A stretch of 64,000 bases of DNA. It comes from Cheilinus undulatus (Eukaryota; Chordata; Actinopteri; Labriformes; Labridae). Every line of letters begins with the position of its first letter. Position 1 is the first letter of the stretch. Shown in pieces: positions 23,890 through 36,100 of the stretch. Below the pieces are notes generated by a model. That model was not told the DNA's origin. It saw only the letters and a list, made by a program, of their open reading frames with translations, and searched no databases. The DNA is taken from assembly GCF_018320785.1 (NCBI RefSeq), contig NC_054888.1, positions 21,530,438 through 21,594,437 of the forward strand, in the 5' to 3' direction. The translations under genes and the position numbers were made by a program.

Positions 23890-24102
23890 CATCAAACAGC
23901 GACATCTGCTGTCGTAACGGCGGAAAGCATCTGCCACGCGGAACCTTCCACTGAGTTCCTACCCGGACCTAAATAATCGCTGCACACGGAACAGGCATGG
24001 CGTCCTTCACGTACACGCACAAGTGACAAACATTATTAATTCTTCCTTCTTTATCAAAAACTGTTTTGTTGTTTTTATTTATTTGTGGATACTTCGTTAA
24101 AA
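23890..24102 (+). promoter_or_regulatory. mrpl39 promoter / 5' UTR region with a short upstream ORF
   Basis: The 200 bases before the mrpl39 start are richer in CpG than the surroundings, with pyrimidine-rich runs near 24040-24055. An upstream ATG at 23997 opens a nine-codon frame that ends in TGA at 24024-24026, 77 bases before the main ATG. No clear TATA box is seen. The transcription start is unknown, so the upstream frame may lie outside the mRNA. Confidence 0.4.
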
Positions 24103-24139
24103 ATGGCGGCCAGGACCGTGCGTCACCTTCTCCAACGAC
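24103..24139 (+). CDS. mrpl39: mrpl39 exon 1 (start, mitochondrial presequence)
   Basis: Codes MAARTVRHLLQR plus one base, then the donor GTAAGT. Basic and free of acidic residues, as in a mitochondrial targeting peptide. Exons this short are easily missed by gene finders. Intron 1 is 604 bp. Confidence 0.85.
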
Positions 24140-27100
24140 GTAAGTAGCTAACGGTCAGAGTAGCATTAGCATGCTAGCAAGGTAGTTTGAGGGGATTCCG
24201 CTTCTTTTTATTGATTATTCTGTACAAAAAGGGAGCTTAATCCACGTTATTTCGACGTAGCCTGATGAAGAACATATATAAGTAACTTATATGTTTGTAA
24301 TTGGCTTTTTGAGCTATTTTAGTACACGATAAAGTACATTTAGCTAAGATTGCGTCCCTCAGTAGCTCCTCTAAGTCGTAGATAATCATGTTTCAGGTAA
24401 AAAAGCACACCTGTGCTTGTTTTGGGGATCTATTTTAGATATCTGATGTGGTCTGACAGCTCTGTACAAGATAATAGATGTAACAAGTGGAATAAATAAA
24501 GAGCTTTAAACCTAATAGGTGGCTTATAATGCAAACAGATCAAGTTTTGAGGTTGGTTTTCATATCTGTCAAGAGGAGTTTACAGGTGTGTCTAAAAACA
24601 TCAGAATATCATGAAAAAACTTCTTTCAGTTCAGACAAATTTGTACATGAATATAGTCAGCACAGGTAATCTTCATTATGCAGCTGGCATGTGGGAATTT
24701 GGGTTCCTGTTGTTCATCCTTTGTCCATCTTCCACCTCTGCAGGCTTTGCATCTGCAGCAGCTGCTGTGCGTCCTCCGGCTGCTGAGGTTCGCCGCCATC
24801 GTGACGCCGTCTTCTCCAGAGAGCAGGCCCGACAGAGAGCTCTGTATCCCCGCATTGAGAAGATCGAGGTGAACGTGGAGGGCCCCGGGTTGGAGGGGAC
24901 TCTGCTCGTCATGAATAAAGGGATGTCCACTCCGCTCAGCTGTGCCAGACGTGAGTGAAAGCAGAAAATGTGGACGATGTAGTCAGCATGTAGAAGTTAA
25001 ATCTACCCTACATGTAAACTGTCTTTATTGTACTTGTTCTATGCCTTTCAGACTTGACCGAGTACCATGTCACCAACTCTGTGATGGCCCTGGTCAACGG
25101 GGAGCTGTGGCCTCTTCATCAGCCCCTCACTGAGTCCTGCTCCTTAACCCTGCTCACATTTAAAGACAACAACCCGACGATGGTCAACCAGGTACTTTTT
25201 CAAGGAGGAGAAACTGAACTCTGTGTGTTTCCCTCAGAACTGACAACCACCTATCTTTAAAATGTCCTTGATATCACAGAAAAAGTACAGTGACATGATA
25301 ATAGGCAGGGAAAATCAAGAAATCCAGGGGTGGTTAGTGGATTTTCAGATTAAAGGTACTCAGAAAGCACAAACCTTTATGAGGGGGTCACTCCTGTCAG
25401 CTTAGAAAAGCAAAATAAGGCTACTCAGACTCTCCAAAATAGGACCATAGATGATAGAAAAAATGCTACCTGGTCTGATCTTTCTTGTGCTGTGAGATTC
25501 AAATGGTAGGCTCAGAATTTGATGTAAACATGAAAGCCTGCCAGACCGCCAAAGTTCAAAGTCCCTTAAATCAGGGGTTCACCACCTTTTCAGCCAGCGA
25601 CCCCCAGAATAAAGGTGCCAGAGACTGGGGACCCCGACTGTGCTTGAGGGTGGTTGAACAGCCATGCACACTCAAGAATAGTCATGTGCAGACAAGCCCT
25701 CTATAAGGGAGGATAAAGGGGGGAACTTTCAGGGACCCAGCCAAGCTGGGGCCCATAGAGGTCAGCAAAATCATGGTCCATGGTAAAGTTAAGCTGTGAT
25801 ATCCATATTTTATATTTAACCTAAATAGTAACCACTTAAGGAACAAATATCTGTTTTTGATGTTTTTAGTCATTTGTGCTGTGGAATATAGAAATCTTAG
25901 GTTATTAAATGGGTTAAAAATGTCAAAAATGGTTGGTGACGGGATTTTAAAAGTAGCAGAGATGGGTTAGAAGTAGCAAAATAAGATAAAAGCAGCAATA
26001 AAATAAGCAAAAAATGGAAGTAATGAGTTAAAGGGACAAAAATGGGCTCTAAAAGTGGCAAAATGGTTGGAAAATTTGGTGAAAGTGGATTTAAAAGTGG
26101 AAAAAAGTGGTAAAGCTGGCAAAAATGGGTTAACTGAGACAGAAGAGTGGGAATTAATTAGAAGAAATTGGTGTAACTGGCAAAAATAGGTAAAACAAAT
26201 GGTGAAAAGTGGTTAAAATGACCAAAATAGGCATACAGATTGGTAAAAAGGGGATAATAGTGGCAATAATGGGTCCTCAGAGGCTATCATAGGTGGAAAG
26301 TGTCAAAAACAGGCAAAAAAACTTGTTTAAAAGGAAAAAAACGGGTCCAAACTGTGCAAAATTGATGAACGTGGCAAATAGTAACAAAGTTGGGGAGGAA
26401 GACATCATTTGAAAAATAATCTTTGTTTTTTAAAAGCATCTTGTGACCCCTTTTAACTGTTTTGTGACCCCAAAGGTGGTCCCGACCCCCGCGTTGAGAA
26501 CCAGTCCCTTAAATCACCATTCTGATGCTTGTTTGACCTTCAGCGCATGGTCTTGATCATGTCTTTATGCAAAAATGCACTGATTGTTGCCGTGTGATTG
26601 GCTGATGAGATAAATGAGCACTTTAACAGTTATGCATAATTAAGTGTTGTCCCATAAAGAGAAACTTTCTAATTAAATTAAAAAAAGGAACCAAAAATTT
26701 GAGGATGAATGGTCTGAAATGAAAAATAACCAACACCTGGGTGCACAAATGTGTCTGGTTTGTTTTTCCAGTTTAATTTTATATCGTAGCTCTTTATTGT
26801 CTTAGTATTGTTCATAAATCACTGCGTACTCTGCAGGACAAATAATCCGATAGTTCAGCTTTTAACAAAGGAAATAGCAGTAATTATATATGTTCTTATT
26901 AAAGGACACGGAAATGAAAACCAGTAGGGATTTAAACTCATTTCCATGTGCTGCTGCTTCTTTATATTTAAGTGAGCACTCCGTGTCTGATAGTAAATGG
27001 GTTCCAGTTTCTCATTTGTCCATCAGTCTTAAACTATTAGATGTAAATGAAAAAAATCTCTTTGAGTTTTGCAAACTTGCCAAAATTTTCTTTTTGCAAC

Positions 27101-30100
27101 AAAGAGAATAAATGTTGTAGTGACCAGTAATAATGACTTGTGTTACTTATGACAAGCCTTAAACACAGACTGATCACTGGAACATTATTGCCATCTTAAA
27201 TCCCCAGTTACTGGTGTGAATTGCATTCAGAAAATTTTTAAATGACAGTGTAATTGAAAGAGTGTTCTCTCTCCCCTCAGGCGTTTTGGCGTTCCTGTTC
27301 CTCCTTGCTTGGTCAGGTTCTGGAGACTGCGTTCAAAGACGACTATACTGTAGAGCTGCTCAGCACGCCGGAAGTGCCAGGTAGATGGAATATTTTAAAA
27401 GTCCAGATTCAAGTCAGACACATTTCAGAGTTTATATTTGCCCCATCAGAGAAGAACCGTTATTTTTACCAGACTTATTAATATTGTGGTGTTTAGCCTT
27501 ATTTTCTGTGCAGGATCATTCAGTATCAGCTTTAGTTGGTCTTTCTTTAGTTGACATTTTCGTGTGTTTCTCTGCAGTCACTTCTGGAGCTTTCTGCTGT
27601 GACGTTGTGCTCGATCCTCAGCTCGACTCATGGACTCCATCTGAGGTGTGTTGTGTTTTTTTAAAGGAAAGGAAAGGTGCATTATGGCCACCTTCTAGGC
27701 TGGAGTGTGGGTGTTAACCTGGAAATGTCAGTGGGGCACATTAAGGATGAGGGTGAGCAAGTATGTGGTATATTTTGTTATGTTGCATCCTGATGCTACA
27801 CTTGTAAAAACAAAAATGCATTACTGTACACTTGGTACCCCATCATGACAAGTGAAAGCAGAATTTTAGAAATGTTTGCACATTTATTAGAAATAAAAAA
27901 AACTGGAATATCACATCGATATAAGTATTCAAATCCTTTGCAGCTACACTAGAAATTTAGCTCAGGCTCCTACCATTTCTCCTGGTCTTGATTGGAGCCC
28001 ACCTGTGGTTTATGAAACTAATTGGGCATGATTTGAGAAGGCACACACCTCTCTATAGAAGGCCTCACAGCTGGCGATGCATATTAGAAAAGACAAAGCC
28101 ATGAGGTCAAAGGAACTGCACAGCTCAGAGACCAAACTGTTGACAGGCACAGATCTGGGGAAGCACAGTGACCTCCATGATTCTCAAATGGAAGAAGTTT
28201 TGCACAACCAGGACTCTTCCAAGAGCCAAACTGACTAATCAGGGAAGAAGGGTCGCAGTAAGAGAAGGACCAAGAACCTGGTCCCTCTGACTGAGCTCCA
28301 GAGATCCTGTGTGGAGATGGGACAAAGTTCCAGAAGGACAACCGTCACTGCAGCCCTCCACTGATCTGGGCTTTATGGTAGTTTTTTTCAAACTCCAAGT
28401 GCTGTGCTCTTGGGAACCTTCAGTGCAGCAGACTTTTTTTTGCAGCCTTCTCCAGGTCTGTGCCTGTCAGTAACCTCGTCTCTGAGCTCTGTAGGTAGTT
28501 CATTTGACCTCATGGCTTGGTTTTTGCTGATTTCTGTATCCTCAGAACTTGCCCTCCTTAATGAGACTCTGTTTTAGATGAAAAAAAAAAAGAGACCTAA
28601 CGTGCATGTTTACAGAGTGCATGGTTGCAGAAGCTCTGTTTTCCTGTGAAATCATGTAAATGTTGGTTAGTTTATAGAGCTCTTTAGAAGTGGCTGCATT
28701 ATGATCGGAAATCCAGCAGTTTTTATCACAGATATTGAGATTAATAAACAAAGATCTTGAGACAAAAACTACAGTTTTCTTCCTTTTGCAGGAAAGCATT
28801 GAAAAGATTCTGTCTGCTAAGGTCTTATGCACATTTGTTGGAGTTTCTTTTCTAAGGAGCACATTTATGACCTGTGGAAACAACTCCACAGGCCACTTTT
28901 GGGTCCCAACCCACCGATGAAAGCGTGTCTTTGAACACAAAAATCCAGCTTTTAGGGCAAAAAATGCTTGTTTTTTTCTTGGTTTCCTGCATTGGATGTT
29001 GCATCTTGAGCTGTTACATCACTGAAGCGAGATATGACTTTTAACCACTAGGGGGCAGCAAAACCACCAAATTCCAGCTTCCAGTCATGTAGTCCCTTTA
29101 TAAAGTTCACTAGAATACCTCCTAAGATCCAAAAATAAGACTGTAACAGACTCATAAATGGATGCTCTTTGGTTTATTGTAATTGAGAGTAATTTGGATT
29201 TTTATGGTCACAAATTTAATCTTCTTCTTGCATCATATTTAACACCATCTACTGATTTCAAAACTGAATATCAGTCTTATTTGTTAATAGCACTTTTGCT
29301 CAATTAAAGAAATATTTTAGTGCATGTTCAATATTTCCCCCTTGCTCTTTTTAATTGTGAATCTGAGTCTTTGTTGTTTTATCAATATGAAAAAATGGTT
29401 GTTAGAGGTCTGCACTGACCTCTGAGGAGAAATCAGATGACTTACAACAATAGTTAAACAAAAAATCAGACAGAAACAAACTTAGAACTGTATTACACCA
29501 TACCACCAAAACTATACAGTTTATTTCTCTCAAGTATTTAAGGAGGAGGGATGAAAAAATGCTCTATCTCGCTGTATTTTTCTCCAGGAATCATTGCGCT
29601 CCTTAACTCGAGGAGCCCAGCAGCTGATCCATCAGGACTTGGCGTGGGAGCCTCTGGAGGTGACGATCCCTGTGGCACTGGAAGTCTTTTCACACAGCAG
29701 GTAAAAACGAAGATATTAAATACAGATGATTACTTCTAACAGGCATGGATAGATCTTCCTCTGCTCACTTATACCATTCTTCTCTCTCTGTTCCAGGTTT
29801 AAACAGGAGGAGGTTGAACAGAAGGCAGAAGAGAGTCCCAGAGGCACAGTGATGCTCTACAGGTGATTATTCAAGAACATGTGTTTGTTTAACCCTCTGA
29901 GATGGACGTTGTCATAAATGAGACACAGGTTATTTAAAGTGAAATAACTTTAGAACCATAGATCATAACTTCTTACTTGTTTTTCCTCTGTAACCCCTCA
30001 GCTGTACCATTCTAATGACGCTATCCACGCCTTTGTAGCTCTTACAGAGGCTTTTCTAGCAACCCTGGAACTCAGGTGACTTTCAGAGGTGGATTAAATC

Positions 30101-33100
30101 CACACCAATAACTCTAATATTGAACGTCTTTTTATCCATTTTTTGATCGTTCCTGCAGCTAGCAACTTTGCCTGCTACCATATTGTCTAGTTGTATCCCA
30201 GAATGCATTGCGATTGGGCTGTGACACCAACGTCAGGCTTTTCCGTCGTCACATCATGATTTGCTGAACAGCGCATGTGCACAGACTTAGAAACTAGTGA
30301 AGAGAGCCAGAGTGACTCACAATAGAGAGAAAAAGACACAGAGAGGCCGTGATGTGTCCTCAGAGTTCAGAGGGGGTTTTAGTTTTCAGTTTTTCTTTTA
30401 TCTTTATAGTGCCATAATTTTTTTTTAAATTCATGTGACATTTCTGCAGCACACATATTCTTAAAGCTCAGGTTATCCTGAAGAAAAGGATGTTTGGAGC
30501 TTGACTGTGCACCACAGAGTTGATGTTTTACAAGCTTTTTAGGACAATAAGTCCAGGCGAGACAAAATGGCTAAAAAAAAGGGTGTAGCTCAGAGGGTTA
30601 AACTTTAAATTCTGACTATTCATTATCTGCATCATCCATAAATTCTTAAACCATGTATCTTTTCCTGTAGATGTGGGGACCATGTGCTTCTCACAGGGGG
30701 CCCCCTAGTGGCAAGAACAGGCCTGTGCTCTCAATATGAGTTTACAGCTCTTCACAACCTGGGACAGGGGCCCTTGGGCCTGCACCGTAGGGCCCAAGGA
30801 CTCTCGCTGCCTTTGCAGCTGCAGGTATGGACACGCTTATCGGATAGTGGTAACTTAACACTTAAATACAAATGAGGCATCAAGGAGTGTTTCTTACTTT
30901 TACGGTCTCTTTTGGTTTGAACTTTTGATTGCATCAGAATTAAAAAATATAAGGGATATTTAAAATCCCTAATGGTTTAAACTTCCTTAAAAAACATGAC
31001 TAATCTTGACTGCCCGATTAATACTAACAAACTGTTTATACGTCATTTTATGTGGTGAAAACATCATATTTAAAGGGCAATTTATGGCTAAAAAGTGTAA
31101 TTTTTTGGTGCTTTAATTTCAGGCATTTACAGGTTTCAGAGTCACTGAAAGAAAATGCCTTTTTTCAACATAAATAAAAATGTAAAGGGTTAATCTGAAA
31201 TATTAACCTGGTTCATTTAGCAAGAAACCATATATGATCAGACAAGTTCATCTTTTTAAATAGGGGTTTCTCTCCTATATGTATTTAAATCAACAAACAG
31301 ACAATACATGTTTGTTTTTTCTTTGAGAAAATCTGAATTTATAAACTCACCAGGAGTCTGCACTGCATTCTGGGTAATGTGACGCCATCTGACGACAGTG
31401 GTCCTTGGCCCGCGCTGTTTCTATACTTCAGTCACCCCTTAAATGATCACAGCATTAGTGAAGAGAACAACCATGGACACGTTGGTCTCTATGTAAATCA
31501 AAGTAGATGTAGTCATAAAGGCAAAAACACGTGATGAGAGCTGATGTTATAGAATCTGTATTAGTGCCTGCAGAGAGAGAGAGTGAGTGGAGCCGTCATG
31601 GCTGTTGACACTGAATGCTTTTCACACCTGGTCCGACCCTCACCATGTCCCAGTGTCTCAGTGATCACCTGGATGCTTTCCCTCTTCATACACAAACACA
31701 GAGCCCCATTGATAGCTTCAACCAATCTGGGTACTTTGCTGAAATGATGCTCGTCCCGCCCCCTTCTGGGGGAAAATTTTCCATCAAAATGAATGAGGGT
31801 AAATGAGAGAGTTTGGGGTAAATGTCATAAAAGCTTAAAATAAGAAAACTGTATACATTAATGGTTATTCAGAGTCCAGATTCATTAGTCAGTGGATTAT
31901 GAGCAGAAAATGACATTTCAGAGTCAGGATTGGCATCTTAAAATTATAAAACGAACAGAGTTTTAGGTGCATGTCAGCCTGTTTAGACTCTCTCGGTCAA
32001 CTGGACGAACAACCTCAGCTGTGACCTTATGTATGCATGTATTTTAACCCTGAGTTGATTCTCAACCTTTAAAACGCCATTAAAGGTCACATATTTTACC
32101 CCTTTAAGACAAGTTTATATTGTTCTCAGTGGTCCCCAAAACATGCCTGTGAAGTTTGTTGTTTAAAAAATTGTCCAGTGTTGGATTTTTGCATGTCTAA
32201 AAACCCCTCTGTTTCAGCCCTGCTCAGAACGAGCTGTTTCTGTGTCTGTAGCTTTAAATGTTACTGATCTGTCTGACTCCACCCCTGACCGCGCCCCTCT
32301 CAGGAAATGGATGCAGCTTAATGGATGCTGCTCCTCTGATCCTCAGCTGAGAGGAGGGTGGAACTTTCTTCCAATTGGGGAGGTCCAACTGAACCTGGGG
32401 GCGGGGCTAACTCCTCACATGACATCATGAGGGGATTGTGGACAGGCCAAGGGCACATATTTTTGTTAGAAAAGCCTGAAAAAGTTTTTTTTTTTTTTTC
32501 ATAATATGACTTTTAACCAAAGTGTGTTGAAAGAGACAAAGTATGAGATTAATCACAATAAATTAAAAAAATGGGTGCACTAATTGTGGACCTTGATTAA
32601 TCGCAATTAACCTGATTAATCTTGACAGACCTTTGTGCTTGCTTAGAAATGTGCATTAATGCATGCTGAATTTGAAGGAAATTAAAGGGGTTTACTGTCA
32701 TTTTTCAAAGTAAAAGCCACTTAAGGAATTTATAGAGAACTTAAAGCCGATTATTATCAGTTAACAGGATTAACAGAAGTGTTTCTAGCTCTGCTTGAGT
32801 TTTAGTAGACCGTAGACTGTCGAAAGTTCAAACTAAGCTCCATTTGATCTCAGGCGTAGCTGTTGTGTCTCGGCACTGGAGCGAATTCAAAAGCTGCTTT
32901 ACCTGCAGACCCAAATAATGTGTATAAAAAAGGATTCCCCCTTCAGAAGCCTGCAGCGTTTTCCCTGGAGTTAATAAGTAGAGCCTTCTTTGTCGGTGTG
33001 GATCAGATGATATATAAAATATAATATGTATTTGTTCTTCAGGCTGTCCTATAAAACAGACGTACATCCAGCAGTCAGAGTGAGTATCGGTGTCTACATG

Positions 33101-36100
33101 TGCCTCTTTGTCACGTTGTCTCCTCTCTGCAGGCTCACCACACAGTCTGGAGGAAACTGAGGCAGCGGGCAGTGAAACTGGTAAGAACAACAAGTATCTG
33201 TGCTTTCCAATGTCTCACAGCCGTCCAACAGCAGGGACATCAAAGCTGCAGCTCGGGGCCAGCTCAGGCTCAGGGAAGGAGGGCTCTCTGTGTTTTGGGG
33301 CACTGGTCTGGTCTACATGCCGGGTACCCGAGCCAGCTCACTCCCCGGCTGCAGCATCACTTCACATTTCAGAGAGTAGCCAGAGGATGAGATTTAACAT
33401 GGCTATTTTTATTGCTTTGCATTTATATTTCGGTGCTAAACAGGGAGAGCGAGAACGCGGATCTCATCCTCGTCATGAAGGACAAACTTCTGTCTTCTGA
33501 GCTGACATCAAAGACGCACACGCTCACTTAAGATCCAAGCAGAAGTATTTTTAAATCTCTGCAGGTCTTTTTTTTGAAGATGTTGTGCATCCTGACACTC
33601 GCAAAGAGGAATCTTTTTTTCCCCCTCTGAGCATAACAAGTTTGACTCCGAAAAGCAGATGCATGAATTCAAATTAAAACTAGGCTGTGAGTTAATTTTG
33701 GATGGAGCCACTTAGCTTGCTGCAGCTTCTCTGGCTTTCTCTGATTGCATAATGATGGGAAAAAAAGTTGCACTCATTAATAGACACGCTCGATTTGGCA
33801 GCTGATGACATACTGTGCTCCGTGGCCTACATTTATCTCCACACATCGAGCTATTCGGGGGTTTAGACGTAACGCTAGACTAAAGTCTGGACATCACATT
33901 AAAAGCAGACGATATTTGGAGCACGTCTGAAGTTTTACAAGCTCAGCTGGCGTTCAGAGCGGCTGCAGGATGCTTGGTTTATGATCTTAGAGGACGCCGC
34001 TCCATATTATCACCTCATGCATTGATGTTTGCTCCTTCATATAGAGGGCAAACGTTTTGTCCTCTCTGTCCCGTTTATATTAATGGCGCATCAACATGAG
34101 TAATCAGGAAAGGAGCAATAAACCCAAACAAGCCTCTGAAGGACGTTTATACTGCACTGTATTTATTCTATGTAAGCTAATGCACTTTATATCCTCTTCT
34201 TCAAGAGCTGGTGCACTGAGATCATTTAAGACTATCCGGATGATTGTACTCCTCCTATAATGCAACAAAAAGCTGGTTTGGCTTCACGCTCAGCAGTCGC
34301 AGATATCTCTGCGTTTGGATACGACTCAGAGCTAAATCAAACATATTCCCCTTTAAAGTTGGCAAAGCTGAGGTGACTAGCATCTGAATCTCTAAAGTAA
34401 AGCTATTTTAGCTGCGTCATTGTGCACAAAGCAATGCAGAATCGACAGCATTATGATCTGTGTGCTGCATAAGTATCCTCAGAGGGCTCCCTGTCTCCAA
34501 AACAAACAAACCTGGTAATTAAAATGCTGAATAAAGCAGTTTCAACTTGATAATCAGTGTCTTTTTGAAGTGTGCCTGTCAAGGGTTTGAGCTGCTGCAA
34601 GCTGTGGTTACTTTAACGGTGATATATAATGACCTTTTTTCACCTTTTCAAGTCCAGCCACAAATTCTCTATTGGATTGAGGTCTAGGCTTTGACTGGGT
34701 CACTCTAGAACATTCACCTTGTTGTCTTTAAACCACTTCTGTTTACCTTTCTCTGTCTGCTTCAGGTCATTGCAGAATGAATAAGATTGTCCTCCTATAT
34801 TTTGCTGCTGAGAAGCATCCCCACAGCATGATGCTGCCATGATCGATCGATCGATCCAGATCAATGAATCGTTACACCCCTAGTGGTGATGTGCAGAGTT
34901 TTGCATCTTGTCTGATGACAAAAAAAATCTCCATTTTGGTCTCATCAGACCAGAGAACTTTCCTCTTCTTTACCATGGAGTCTCCCACATGCCTTTTGGT
35001 GAACTCTAGTCCAGATTGAATCTGAGTTTTCTTCATCAGTGTCTTTCTCTTCGCCACTCTCTCATAAAGCTCTGACCGGTCAAGAACCAGGCCAACAGTT
35101 GTTGTATTCAGAGTAGGGCTGAACGATTTGGAAAAAATAGAATTGATTTTTTTTTTTTACCCAATATTGTGATTGCAGTTTATTGTGCGATTATTTCTTG
35201 AGTTCCTCATGTGTATTTTACAACAAAAACAAGCAATAGTTCATTGTTTACTATAACAAAGACAATATTTGATTAAACTAGGAAGAATGTTTTCTTAATA
35301 TCTAATTGTGATTATTTTTTGACTCATTTTGCAAATTTTATATGAACTGTTGTATTAAAGGGAATGATAATTTTCATATAATTCTCATATCTAATAAGAA
35401 AAACAAACAAAAATGAAGAAAATATATATTTTTTGTACACTATTCTGAAAATATGGCACGAGAATGATTGCATGATATGTAATGCATAACATCTCTGCAG
35501 CAAAATACGTTCTAAACTGTTTGACACAAATTTCAGGTTAAAGAAATATTGCACCTCCTGTTATTTGAAAATTGCAGCATGCCACATTAAGAGTTAATCT
35601 AATTTGGGATTAATCGCCCAGCCCTAATTCAGTCTTTCTCTACACATGCACCATATAACTTACATTTCTTCATGATGGATTTAACTGAACTCTAGGGGAT
35701 GTTCAGGGCCTTGGACATTTTTTTTATCCATCCCCTGACTTACACTTTTCAATAGCCTTTTTCTGAGTTGCTTGGAGTGTTCCTTTGTCTTGATGGTGTA
35801 ATGGTAGCCAGGAATACTGATTAACCAGTGACTGGACCTTTGTTGAATTAGGTTGGTCACTTTAAAGGGGGTGAGTATTTATGCATTCACTTATTCTGCA
35901 TTACATATCTTTATTTAATTTACATTCATATTTATTCTTAAAATTATTTCAACTCAGGTCAAAGGCTTATTTTGCAAAGATTCATTAAAGGAGTCAGCTC
36001 AATCAACAAATGGACAACCAAGGATATTTTACAGAAGTATGATTCATCTTAACTTGTACTATTTTTATTTAAAAGCAGTTCTTGGCAGACTCGTCCAGAA

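Larger units (their letters stand above)
34640..35945 (-). mobile_element. Tc1-like transposon remnant with nested insertions (copy E)
   Basis: On -, in order, TTCTCTATTGGATTGAGG, ACCTTGTTGTCTTTAAACCA, AGCATCCCCACAGCATGATG, GACTCTAGTCCAGATT-like coding (MKKTQIQSGLEFTKRHVGDS and VLWSDETKMEIFF), and the 5' leader to GGGGGTGAGTATTTATGCAT. Stops and deletions abound. A hAT MITE interrupts at 35114-35626 and the end of another element lies at 34842-34883. Confidence 0.85.

Noticed and set aside
27385..27717. 110-codon open frame over mrpl39 exon 5
   Set aside because: It includes intron 4 sequence and the intron 5 donor; only 27578-27645 is coding.
33090..33500. 136-codon open frame overlapping mrpl39 exon 9
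   Set aside because: It runs in another frame across the exon and into the intron; the spliced exon explains the coding signal.
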